A stretch of DNA of 11,977 nucleotides. Source: Bacillota bacterium. GTDB taxonomy: Bacteria; Bacillota_E; Sulfobacillia; Sulfobacillales; Sulfobacillaceae. Below the pieces are notes generated by a model. The model made no database searches. It saw only the letters and a list, made by a program, of their open reading frames with translations, and had not been told where the DNA came from. The stretch covers positions 1-11,977 of the forward strand of contig JAKAAL010000057.1 of the NCBI GenBank assembly GCA_021802375.1. Reading direction: 5' to 3'. Shown here in pieces: positions 1-6,593 of this stretch. The position numbers were made by a program, and so were the translations under genes. Every line of letters starts with the position of its first letter. The stretch's first letter is position 1.

Positions 1-117
1 TCCATATCCTTCGGGTGCCAACAGATCCGCCGCCAGTACTACTTCAGGTCGTTTGGGATCCGGTTGCATGTAAAAGGCCTTAAGGGCGGTCGGATAATGG
101 GTAACGAATACCGGTCG
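1..117. repeat. Left arm of exact 117-bp inverted repeat in asnS
   Basis: Bases 1-117 are the exact reverse complement of 600-716. The match stops at 118/599. The 482 bases between the arms are unique asnS sequence, so the first 716 bases form a stem-loop-like fold-back. Both arms encode the same AsnRS segment, from DRPVF to APEGYG. Confidence 0.97.
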
Positions 118-600
118 GTCGAACTGCTCGGCCAGTGCCGTCTCGTGAGGGGCCCCGAGGTCTTCCCCCCACGCCACCGGCATGCCGAGCGTGGCCAAAC
201 GCTCTAAAGCTTCATCATAGGTAATGCGCGGGAACGGAGTTTTGACGCGTGCTAGGGGGACCACGTCGCGTCCAATAACCGCGAGTTCGTCAGCGCAGTC
301 TTGAAGGACTCCGGACACGATGGCCTCCATCAACCGCTCCTGCCACGAAAGGTTCTCTTCAAACTCCACAAATGCCATCTCGGGTTCTAGCATCCAAAAC
401 TCCGTCAAGTGCCGCCGCGTTTTGGATTTTTCCGCTCGAAAGGTTGGCCCGAACGAATACACTTTGCCCAGCGCCATCGCTAGGGCTTCCATATAGAGCT
501 GGCCCGATTGCGATAAAAATGCGGGTTCCCCGAAATAGTCGATGCCGAACAAGGTAGTGCTGCCTTCGGCTGCGGCCGGCGTGATGATCGGGGGGTCGGC
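1..600 (-). CDS. asnS: Asparaginyl-tRNA synthetase, internal fragment (inverted, partial at both ends)
   Basis: Read on the minus strand, 600 down to 1 is 200 uninterrupted codons of the AsnRS catalytic core, a class II synthetase that charges tRNA-Asn with asparagine. It opens with [15 protein letters not shown], runs through [19 protein letters not shown], and carries the class II motif 2 segment [15 protein letters not shown] at about 441-397. It continues with [11 protein letters not shown] and [23 protein letters not shown], and runs off the window edge at LLAPEGYG. Those last 39 codons are the same as the first codons of the plus-strand piece at 600-953. Joining this piece at base 1 to base 717 restores a continuous AsnRS reading frame of about 278 residues. 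The first ~150 residues (anticodon-binding domain) are absent. There is no start codon and the 5' junction near 600 is artificial. Identity as AsnRS is secure; the orientation is probably an artefact of a fold-back chimera. Confidence 0.9.
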
Positions 601-716
601 GACCGGTATTCGTTACCCATTATCCGACCGCCCTTAAGGCCTTTTACATGCAACCGGATCCCAAACGACCTGAAGTAGTACTGGCGGCGGATCTGTTGGC
701 ACCCGAAGGATATGGA
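600..716. repeat. Right arm of exact 117-bp inverted repeat in asnS
   Basis: Exact reverse complement of 1-117. From 717 onward the sequence continues as genuine plus-strand asnS. This arm is therefore likely the native copy, and the sequence left of about 600 the folded-back one. Confidence 0.97.
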
Positions 717-953
717 GAAATCGTAGGCGGAAGCCAACGTATTCATGACCTAGAGCTCCTTCAACAACGATTGCACCAGCATCAATTGCCCGACTCGGTA
801 TATTCGTGGTATCTCGATCTTCGCCGTTACGGATCGGTCCCCCATAGTGGTTTTGGGATGGGTCTTGAGCGCGTCGTGGCCTGGATTACTGGGCTAGAAC
901 ACGTTCGAGAAACAACGCCTTTCGCACGAACCTTGAACCGAGTCTGGCCATAA
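600..953 (+). CDS. asnS: Asparaginyl-tRNA synthetase, C-terminal fragment
   Basis: This is the C-terminal ~117 codons of AsnRS, ending at TAA 951-953. It contains [36 protein letters not shown] and then class II motif 3, [13 protein letters not shown] (about 849-887), whose arginine contacts ATP. It ends [17 protein letters not shown], the usual AsnRS terminus. The frame is open upstream to the junction at about 600, where the sequence flips to the opposite strand. The ATG at 648 is an internal methionine, not a true start. The stop lies 25 bp before the rodZ-like gene, so in the real genome asnS is probably the upstream member of this plus-strand cluster. Function is certain; the gene is incomplete here. 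Confidence 0.9.
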   Translation, partial: RPVFVTHYPTALKAFYMQPDPKRPEVVLAADLLAPEGYGEIVGGSQRIHDLELLQQRLHQHQLPDSVYSWYLDLRRYGSVPHSGFGMGLERVVAWITGLEHVRETTPFARTLNRVWP

Positions 954-978
954 ATTCGAGTGGAGAAGGAGACCATCG

Positions 979-1899
979 ATGGCACCATCTGATGACCACA
1001 TAACGCCCGAATCCATAGACCTAGGGCATGTCCTCCACGAGGCGCGCATTCATCGACGATTGTCGATCGATGAGGTCAGCCAGGACCTAAAAATCCGTCG
1101 AGACTATCTCACCGCCCTCGAACAAAACCGATGGCACGACCTGCCTGGAGAAGTCTATGGGCAGGGCTTCTTACGCAGTTACGGCCGTCTATTGGACCTT
1201 GATGGGGATCGCCTCGTAGAAGTACGCCGCGCTCAATTAGGCTCGGCCCCCAACCTCGCGACTAGCTACGAGCCCCCTAAGCGGACCGGCATTTATACGG
1301 CGTCCGGGGAATCCACAACAACCTCAAGGAGCCTGAAGCGCCCTCAAAAGCACCGACAATCCGGCTCGCGTCCAACCGCATCGCCACAACCGATTAGCTC
1401 GCGTTCCATTGTGACCCTGTTGGTGGTGATGGCATTGTTGTTTGCGGGAGGATGGTACCTTCTCCATGCTCCGGGACGACGATTGGCCGCACCGGAACCC
1501 AAAACACACCGCTCCAGTACCCGTGTTGCACCGACCACCAAATCATCTTCTAAGAAGCACCATCACCAGAAGAACTCCACCCATGCCACACCGATAAATG
1601 CCGCATCGACCACAACCCAAGGACGGATCACTGTCGCCACGTACGATGTGGCGCGAAGCCCCTTAGACGTCCTAATCCATTTCAGCGGAGCGTGTTGGAT
1701 GGGCTATAGCATCGATGGGGCGACTCAGGTTGGACACGTCTACCAACCGGGCCAGTCCGTAACCCTTAAAGCCACCACATCTCTCGATCTAGTGTTCGGC
1801 ACGCACGCATTTTCCCTAACCATCAATCGCCATCCCGTAACGCTGCCCACAACACCTGTGCTGTGGCAGTTGAACTTCGTGAAAAGTACCGCCCCATAG
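979..1899 (+). CDS. rodZ: RodZ-like HTH / membrane / DUF4115 protein
   Basis: Predicted 306-residue bitopic membrane protein of the RodZ/YmfM type. In the family, RodZ links the cytoplasmic MreB cytoskeleton to the wall-elongation machinery. An N-terminal HTH_25 domain lies at about residues 15-85 (LGHVLHEARIHRRLSIDEVSQDLKIRRDYLTALEQ, then the typical GQGFLRSYGRLL). A long basic, Ser/Thr-rich linker follows, then one membrane helix at about 143-163 (SIVTLLVVMALLFAGGWYLL). A second low-complexity linker holds Lys/His/Thr clusters (about 175-215). A C-terminal beta-rich DUF4115-like domain (about 217-303) should lie outside the membrane. AAGGAG at 966-971 sits 7 nt before the ATG. The gene starts 25 bp after asnS and precedes a D,D-carboxypeptidase, which suits a cell-wall role. 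In Bacillus the homologue lies just upstream of pgsA; here three genes intervene. Confidence 0.85.
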   Translation: MAPSDDHITPESIDLGHVLHEARIHRRLSIDEVSQDLKIRRDYLTALEQNRWHDLPGEVYGQGFLRSYGRLLDLDGDRLVEVRRAQLGSAPNLATSYEPPKRTGIYTASGESTTTSRSLKRPQKHRQSGSRPTASPQPISSRSIVTLLVVMALLFAGGWYLLHAPGRRLAAPEPKTHRSSTRVAPTTKSSSKKHHHQKNSTHATPINAASTTTQGRITVATYDVARSPLDVLIHFSGACWMGYSIDGATQVGHVYQPGQSVTLKATTSLDLVFGTHAFSLTINRHPVTLPTTPVLWQLNFVKSTAP

Positions 1900-1968
1900 T
1901 GCGATGGTCTTCCGCATGAAACATGACGTTACGGGTATGATGATCAGGTGACAGCTGAACCCGAAAGC

Positions 1969-1972
1969 GAGG
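1969..1972 (+). promoter_or_regulatory. Ribosome binding site deciding the carboxypeptidase start
   Basis: GAGG is placed 7 nt before ATG 1980 and 1 nt before ATG 1974. The downstream ATG is therefore the likelier start, removing two residues from the longest reading frame. Confidence 0.55.
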
Positions 1973-1979
1973 CATGGCC

Positions 1980-3113
1980 ATGGCATTGATACTCCGTTTC
2001 CCTTTGAGTTTGCTAGCAAGTGGCATCGTGACGCTCGGAACACCCCAACTCCCGACCACCTCGATCCCACCCCACATCAGCGCCCAAGCCGCCATCTTAG
2101 TCGATGAGCGGACCGGCGCCATTCTTTATGAAAAAAATGCGTTTATGCAAAAGGATCCAGCCAGCATTACCAAAATGATGACGGCGCTTTTGGTCATTGA
2201 GCAAGGGCATCTTCACCGCGTCGTGACGGTTTCGCCCCAAGCAGCCTCCACCATAGGCTCCTCGATGCACATTCGAGCACGACAACGGTATACCGTAATG
2301 GATCTTCTCCGTGGTCTTTTGTTGCGGTCGGGAAATGATGCGGCCGTCGCACTGGCCGAGACGGATGCCGGCAGTGTGCAGCGTTTCGTCGCGGAAATGA
2401 ACATCAAAGCACAAGAATTAGGCGCCTTTAACACGGCGTTCGAAAACCCGAACGGTCTGACCGCGCCGGGCCACTACTCGTCCGCCTATGATCTATCCGT
2501 GATTGCCCGGGCTGCCCTAGATTTGCCGACCTTCCGCAAGTTGGTTGGAACCAGAGAAGATGTCGTGACCGAAGAACGATCCGGGAATAAGCGTCGTTTC
2601 CACAACACAAACCAACTTCTCTATAGCTTTCCTGGTGCCGACGGCATCAAAACCGGGACCACGAATGCGGCTGGGAAGTGCCTCGCAGCATCTGCCACCC
2701 AAGGCGGGCGTCAACTCATTGCTGTCGTCTTGAATAGCCCGCACCGTTTTTACGACGCGTCACGTCTCTTACGCTGGGGATTTCAAAATTCGACCACCGC
2801 CATCGCCGTAAAGCCAGGGGATCCCGTGGCCATGGTCCCAGTGCTTCATGGCCAGGCGGCCTTCGTGGCCACCGGGGTCCGAAGCCCCGTCTGGGTCACC
2901 TATCAACGAGACCATCTCTTTCAAATCCATCTGGCCGCCCCGCGTTATTTAACAGCACCGGTCGTGGCACACCGCATGGTGGGCCGGGTAGTGGTCACTG
3001 CATCCGATCAACCACCCGAAACCGCACCCCTAGTAACCCTACAGACCGTACCTAAAAAATTCCTTCGTCAAAGCTGGTGGCAATGGATTCGACATTTTAT
3101 CCACGGTAATTAG
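1980..3113 (+). CDS. D-alanyl-D-alanine carboxypeptidase (S11 family, DacF/DacA-like)
   Basis: Serine-type penicillin-binding protein that trims the terminal D-Ala from peptidoglycan stem pentapeptides outside the membrane. Numbered from the upstream ATG at 1974, the three active-site motifs are all present: SITK (64-67, nucleophile S64), SGN (119-121) and KTGT (226-229), with DGIKTGTTNAAGKCLAASAT in the expected context. A hydrophobic N-terminus (about 4-22) acts as signal peptide. A PBP5-type C-terminal domain (about 285-350) follows the catalytic domain, and the Trp-rich basic tail QSWWQWIRHFIHGN could be an amphipathic membrane anchor. ATG 1980 is preferred over 1974 because GAGG at 1969-1972 lies 7 nt before 1980 but only 1 nt before 1974; this gives 377 residues. 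Paralogues (dacA, dacB, dacF) cannot be separated from sequence alone. The 3' end overlaps the convergent pdaB-like gene by 17 bp. Confidence 0.9.
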   Translation: MALILRFPLSLLASGIVTLGTPQLPTTSIPPHISAQAAILVDERTGAILYEKNAFMQKDPASITKMMTALLVIEQGHLHRVVTVSPQAASTIGSSMHIRARQRYTVMDLLRGLLLRSGNDAAVALAETDAGSVQRFVAEMNIKAQELGAFNTAFENPNGLTAPGHYSSAYDLSVIARAALDLPTFRKLVGTREDVVTEERSGNKRRFHNTNQLLYSFPGADGIKTGTTNAAGKCLAASATQGGRQLIAVVLNSPHRFYDASRLLRWGFQNSTTAIAVKPGDPVAMVPVLHGQAAFVATGVRSPVWVTYQRDHLFQIHLAAPRYLTAPVVAHRMVGRVVVTASDQPPETAPLVTLQTVPKKFLRQSWWQWIRHFIHGN

Positions 3114-3858
3114 GCGTTCCATAGGTCATTAATTTCTTCAAAGTAACCAATCGGTAACCCTTTGCGGCCAAGTCTTTTAGAATGGCCGGGAGCGCTAAAT
3201 CTGTTTGTTTACAGGTGTCCGAGGCGTGCATCAAAATGATGTCGCCCGGATGGATCCGAGTAACCACACGCGAAACAATAGTAGCCACCCCGGGATTCAT
3301 CCAGTCTAGGGAATCGGTACCCCAGGTCACCGTGGTGTAACCCACCGAGCGAGCGGCCAAGATCGATCGGGCATTAAAGTCTCCATTCGGTGGCCGAACA
3401 AAGGTCGGCTTCTGACCGGTTAGGGAGGTCAGAACTGCGTTTGTTTTTTCTATGTTGCGCACTATTTCGGCCGTAGAGAGTCCCGAATAGTTGACGTGGG
3501 CCCAGCCATGCGACTCGACTTCGAAACCGTCGCGAACCATTTCTGACACCAATGTTGGATTTTGCTGGGCCCATGGTCCCGACAAGAAGAACGTCGCCGC
3601 CACGTGATCAGTCACGAGAAGCTTCAGGATCTTAGGGGGCATCACGGTCCCCCACGAAATATCGAAAGTCAAGGCCGCGACTTTATGCGTCGTGTTCACA
3701 TCACGGAGTGAGTAGCGGTCTTGGGCCGAAAGCCCGGCTGCCCAGGATCGATGGGTGAGTGGACCGACCCATTGTACCGTCAGCAGCATGAGTCCCACGG
3801 CGACAATACCCAGTACGAAGCGGCGAACATAAACATACGAAATCGTGTAAATGCGCAT
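3097..3858 (-). CDS. pdaB: PdaB-like polysaccharide deacetylase family protein (sporulation type)
   Basis: NodB-fold carbohydrate esterase 4 family protein of 253 residues. An N-terminal signal anchor (about 13-32, RFVLGIVAVGLMLLTVQWVG) places the enzyme domain outside the membrane. Motif 1 reads TFDISWG (64-70), the PdaB hallmark: the catalytic Asp66 is kept, but the second Asp of the classical TFDDG motif is Ile. Motif 2 is SHGWAH, with both candidate zinc histidines (H117, H121). Motif 3 is RPPNGDF (155-161), motif 4 TDSLDWMNPG, and motif 5 LMHASD (H211). In Bacillus, PdaB is needed to maintain spores after late sporulation. The open frame extends to 3978, but ATG 3858 is chosen because GAAGGGA (minus strand, 3873-3867) lies 8 nt upstream and the signal anchor follows directly. 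The gene stands alone on the minus strand, convergent with the carboxypeptidase and divergent from rimO. Confidence 0.85.
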   Translation of the reverse strand: MRIYTISYVYVRRFVLGIVAVGLMLLTVQWVGPLTHRSWAAGLSAQDRYSLRDVNTTHKVAALTFDISWGTVMPPKILKLLVTDHVAATFFLSGPWAQQNPTLVSEMVRDGFEVESHGWAHVNYSGLSTAEIVRNIEKTNAVLTSLTGQKPTFVRPPNGDFNARSILAARSVGYTTVTWGTDSLDWMNPGVATIVSRVVTRIHPGDIILMHASDTCKQTDLALPAILKDLAAKGYRLVTLKKLMTYGTPNYRG

Positions 3859-3866
3859 GCAGACCA

Positions 3867-3873
3867 TCCCTTC
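3867..3873 (-). promoter_or_regulatory. Ribosome binding site of the pdaB-like gene
   Basis: GAAGGGA on the minus strand, 8 nt before ATG 3858. It supports that start over the in-frame candidates further upstream at 3867 and 3978. Confidence 0.6.
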
Positions 3874-4062
3874 GATGACATCATTCTTGTGTCGGTAGTG
3901 GTATGTGCCAACTCCATGGGTTGTATCCAACCCCAAAGAATTTTCTGTGCATACGAGGCGGTGGGGACCAGCACTCAAGGATTTGCTTCATGCATACGCG
4001 GTGGGCGTCCAGGGCTAGAACTAAAGACTAGGTCAAATTCCCAGAGCTTCCAAAGCGTCATC

Positions 4063-4091
4063 TTTCCATTTTGGCCGGTGTACGATATCAT
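4063..4091 (+). promoter_or_regulatory. Possible sigma-A-type promoter for rimO-pgsA
   Basis: TTTCCA (4063-4068, 4/6 to TTGACA) and TATCAT (4086-4091, 5/6 to TATAAT) are separated by 17 bp. They lie just upstream of the rimO ribosome binding site, in the 256-bp divergent gap shared with the pdaB-like gene. The remainder of that gap (3859-4062) shows no clear structure. This is a motif match only. Confidence 0.35.
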
Positions 4092-4114
4092 TACCGTCGA
4101 GGTGAAGGGGTACG

Positions 4115-5431
4115 ATGGCAACAAGAGTAGGAATGGTCAGTCTCGGCTGTCCTAAAAATCGGGTGGACTCCGAGGTCATGTTAGGCTTGTTGGAACAGGC
4201 CGGATATCAATTGACCCCTGACGCGCAGGACGCCGAAGTCCTGATCGTCAATACCTGCGGCTTTATTACCGCAGCTAAACAGGAATCTATTGATACCATT
4301 CTAGAAATGAATCAATATCGCGAAAATGGTCAACTGCGTGCACTGGTAATGGCCGGATGCCTTTCCCAGCGTTACCAACAAAACTTATGGAACGATCTTC
4401 CAGAGGTCGATGCGATGGTCGGGACCGGAGAATTCCATCGGATCGTTGAAGCGGTGGATGGAGCCCTTAAGGGCGTTCGACCCTCTTTTTGGGGCGAGAT
4501 GCCCGTCAGTGGTATGCAAAGCCCACGACGTCTGACAACCCCATCCTACACCGCATATTTAAAGATTGCGGAAGGGTGTGACCACGCTTGTTCGTTTTGT
4601 GCTATTCCCAGCATGCGGGGTGGATATCGTAGCCGCCCTTTGGGGGACGTCGTCGCCGAAGCCAAGCGTTTAGTCCAATCGGGGGTGCGTGAATTAGTCC
4701 TGATCGCCCAAGATTCTACAATTTGGGGTCATGACCTTTATGGCCAACCGCAATTGCCTCGTCTACTATACGCCCTACAGGAAATTCCCGATCTGGTATT
4801 TGTACGGATTATGTATAGCTATCCGACCCAGATTACTCCGGAATTAGTGCGAGCTATGAGAGATCTTCCGGTGGTAGCGCCGTACTTGGACATGCCCTTA
4901 CAGCATGCAGATTCTGACTTGTTAAAGCACATGGGACGGCCATTTCGTCGAGATAAGACGGATCGGGTCTTAGGCATGATTCGTGATGCGATACCAGACA
5001 TTACGCTCCGCACGACATTTATCGTGGGTTTCCCCGGCGAAACCGAAGAGCAATTCGACTCGCTGGTGCATTTCATCGAAACCATGCGATTTGACCACGT
5101 CGGAATTTTTACGTACTCCCCGGAAGAAGGAACCCGTGCCGAAGGATTAGGGGATCCGATTCCCGAGGCCGTTAAGGAACGTCGACGACGCCAAGCCATG
5201 CTGGCCCAACGTAAACTGGTGGGGACGGTAAGAGGTCGACACATTGGTAAGGTGATGCCGGTAATTGTCGAGGAAGTGGGCGATACGGTCAGTGTAGCCC
5301 GCGGTGCCACGGACGCCCCGGGTATTGACGGGGTCACCTACGTCCAGGGTCAGTTCTCGGTAGGGCAAGTGATACCCGTTCGGGTGATTGGGGTGCGCGA
5401 ATACGATTTATTGGCAGAACCTCAGAAATAA
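4115..5431 (+). CDS. rimO: Ribosomal protein uS12 methylthiotransferase RimO
   Basis: Radical SAM methylthiotransferase that adds a methylthio group to a conserved aspartate of ribosomal protein uS12, using two [4Fe-4S] clusters in the cytoplasm. The 438-residue protein has the normal RimO length. The N-terminal UPF0004 domain has the three cluster cysteines C12 (SLGCPKN), C48 (NTCGF) and C82 (AGCLSQ). The radical SAM motif CDHACSFC gives C155, C159 and C162. PSMRGGYRSR follows, and GFPGETEEQFDSLVHFI sits in the second half of the barrel. The last ~65 residues form a TRAM domain. SLGCPKNRVDSE at the start favours RimO over MiaB. GAGGTG at 4099-4104 precedes the ATG. The stop TAA (5429-5431) shares its last A with an ATG at 5431, a typical coupling arrangement with pgsA. 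Confidence 0.95.
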   Translation: MATRVGMVSLGCPKNRVDSEVMLGLLEQAGYQLTPDAQDAEVLIVNTCGFITAAKQESIDTILEMNQYRENGQLRALVMAGCLSQRYQQNLWNDLPEVDAMVGTGEFHRIVEAVDGALKGVRPSFWGEMPVSGMQSPRRLTTPSYTAYLKIAEGCDHACSFCAIPSMRGGYRSRPLGDVVAEAKRLVQSGVRELVLIAQDSTIWGHDLYGQPQLPRLLYALQEIPDLVFVRIMYSYPTQITPELVRAMRDLPVVAPYLDMPLQHADSDLLKHMGRPFRRDKTDRVLGMIRDAIPDITLRTTFIVGFPGETEEQFDSLVHFIETMRFDHVGIFTYSPEEGTRAEGLGDPIPEAVKERRRRQAMLAQRKLVGTVRGRHIGKVMPVIVEEVGDTVSVARGATDAPGIDGVTYVQGQFSVGQVIPVRVIGVREYDLLAEPQK

Positions 5432-5930
5432 TGCAGCCGACCTTTTAACCATTCTACGGGTCATTCTGGCACCCGTAGTGCTTTTCTTATGGCTCAATCC
5501 ACACGAAAGCGTGCGCTGGTTGGGCGTGCTCCTATTTGTAATTGCTGGGTTCACCGACTACTTCGATGGGATTGTGGCCCGCAACACCCATCACACCACA
5601 CAAGTCGGCGCCTATCTCGATCCGTTGGCGGACAAGATCCTAGTGTTGGGCACGGGGCTAGCCTTAGTCAGTATCCACCGGCTAGCGGCCGCTGTCCTTT
5701 TTATTGTCTTAGTACGGGAGCTCTCGGTTACGGGGCTCCGTTCCGTGCTTCCTAAGGACCAACACATGCCAGCAAGCCCGGCTGCAAAATGGAAAACCAC
5801 CGTTCAAATGATTGCTCTTGGCGCTTCGAGCGTCCTCTCCGGACCGGTTCCTTGGGTTCTCTGGATCGCCGCTATCAGCTTAACCTTATGGACCGGATTC
5901 GAGTACTTTTACCAACATTGGCCGCGTTGA
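5388..5930 (+). CDS. pgsA: CDP-diacylglycerol-glycerol-3-phosphate 3-phosphatidyltransferase PgsA (start probably frameshifted)
   Basis: Integral membrane enzyme making phosphatidylglycerol phosphate from CDP-diacylglycerol and glycerol-3-phosphate, the committed step to phosphatidylglycerol and cardiolipin. The CDP-alcohol phosphatidyltransferase signature DG-x2-AR-x8-G-x3-D-x3-D is complete: DGIVAR, then GAYLDPLAD (D60, G61, A64, R65, G74, D78, D82 counted from TTG 5388). Hydrophobic helices surround it, ending FEYFYQHWPR. The start is a problem. The only canonical in-frame start is TTG 5388, which lacks a clear ribosome binding site, overlaps rimO by 44 bp and gives an untypical leader. 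The well-placed ATG at 5431, in a TAATG overlap with rimO, is in another frame and stops after five codons. One extra T in the run 5443-5446 would make it read MQPTFLTILRVILAPV, a normal PgsA start, giving 166 residues. Enzyme identity is firm; the 5' end is doubtful. Confidence 0.88.
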   Translation: MGCANTIYWQNLRNNAADLLTILRVILAPVVLFLWLNPHESVRWLGVLLFVIAGFTDYFDGIVARNTHHTTQVGAYLDPLADKILVLGTGLALVSIHRLAAAVLFIVLVRELSVTGLRSVLPKDQHMPASPAAKWKTTVQMIALGASSVLSGPVPWVLWIAAISLTLWTGFEYFYQHWPR

Positions 5931-5946
5931 CCGTCTGCTCCCAATT

Positions 5947-5992
5947 CTGACAACCTTTACGAGACCGACACGCTATAATTTCATGTTATACT
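5947..5992 (+). promoter_or_regulatory. Probable promoter region with two -10-like boxes, upstream of the membrane protein/mini-FtsH pair
   Basis: The 114-bp gap after pgsA holds a perfect TATAAT (5974-5979) and a TATACT (5987-5992, 5/6). CTGACA (5947-5952) is a good -35 match but 21 bp from the first box, longer than ideal. CCGACA (5965-5970) is a 4/6 match 16 bp from the second box. At least one sigma-A-type promoter here is likely; which box is used is unclear. Confidence 0.5.
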
Positions 5993-6044
5993 CCCCGATA
6001 GCTTAGGCCAGTATGCATGGTAACCGGTCGCGGGGAGGGGGATT

Positions 6045-6593
6045 GTGATCACGATGATGAAAGTGACGGTCAAACAAGTCATGTCCGTATTCATAGGGTT
6101 TGTCGTAAGCCTCGCCGTCTTACGAGGCGCTCAAACTCTCTATACATCGTCTGTTATTCGGACGCCATTAGTACGCACCATCGAACATGTTCCTGGGGTG
6201 CAGCGGGTAACCATGGGACCTAAAAATGCGATCGCCATCGACCTGACTCCAACGGCCAATCTGATGACTAGTTACCAAACCGTCACAGCGGATGCCACCC
6301 GGTCGTTAGGCCAAGCCCCTCGTCAAATCACGTTGGTCAATCACGCCACGGGCGCCATGATCGCCGTCACTAATCAATTGCGATTTGTAGTAGCCCAAGG
6401 GATTGCGACGGGGCAATACGTCGCGATGAATGATAGCATTCAACAGATGGCGGCCAGAGCCCATCTCACGGCTAATGTCGAACTGGGTACCAATCATGTT
6501 TACGTCACCCTCTCATCATCCAAGGGTCACTACCACACCTATCTGGTGCTGCCATCGGCCAATACCACAACGGGAGGTGGGGGACATGTTTAA
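6045..6593 (+). CDS. Single-pass membrane protein of unknown function, co-translated with an FtsH-like protease
   Basis: I do not recognise a named family for this 182-residue protein. It has a short basic N-terminus (K6, K10), one hydrophobic helix at about 12-27 (VMSVFIGFVVSLAVLR), and a soluble region of about 150 residues that the positive-inside rule places outside the membrane. That region begins RTIEHVPGVQRVTMGPKNAIAIDLTP and alternates strand-like and helix-like stretches, consistent with a small alpha/beta domain. A Thr/Gly-rich tail ends GGGGHV. No catalytic motif is visible. GTG 6045 is chosen because GGAGG at 6034-6038 lies 6 nt upstream; ATGs at 6054 and 6057 are alternatives. 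The stop overlaps the next gene by 8 nt (ATG at 6586, TAA at 6591-6593), and this gene's last codons carry that gene's ribosome binding site. The two products are thus likely made together, and this one may be a partner or extracytoplasmic adaptor of the protease. Confidence 0.75.
   Translation: MITMMKVTVKQVMSVFIGFVVSLAVLRGAQTLYTSSVIRTPLVRTIEHVPGVQRVTMGPKNAIAIDLTPTANLMTSYQTVTADATRSLGQAPRQITLVNHATGAMIAVTNQLRFVVAQGIATGQYVAMNDSIQQMAARAHLTANVELGTNHVYVTLSSSKGHYHTYLVLPSANTTTGGGGHV
6573..6579 (+). promoter_or_regulatory. Strong ribosome binding site fixing the FtsH-like start
   Basis: GGAGGTG, a 7-base match to the 16S rRNA 3' end, lies 6 nt before ATG 6586 and inside the 3' codons of the upstream gene. 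It shows the protease begins at MFKSLG, not at the upstream in-frame start at 6430. Confidence 0.8.

Noticed and set aside
480..746. 88-residue minus-strand open frame spanning the left junction
   Set aside because: It is out of frame with asnS and crosses the fold-back junction near 600, so it joins unrelated frames of chimeric DNA.
3859..3979. Sigma-E-like boxes upstream of the pdaB-like gene (a minus-strand CATACCACT near the start)
   Set aside because: Spacing and -35 similarity do not fit the sigma-E consensus well enough to call, although such control would be expected for pdaB.
3721..4155. 144-residue plus-strand frame across the pdaB 5' end and the rimO start
   Set aside because: It overlaps the pdaB-like coding region antisense and the rimO start in another frame, with no recognisable domain.
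6183..6192. GAACATGTTC palindrome as a LexA/DinR box
   Set aside because: The half-sites are only 2 bp apart, whereas the Bacillota site has 4, and it lies inside a coding region.
6430..6585. Upstream extension of the FtsH-like protein to an in-frame start at 6430
   Set aside because: It lies wholly inside the preceding gene in another frame, has no hydrophobic or conserved features, and a strong ribosome binding site marks ATG 6586.
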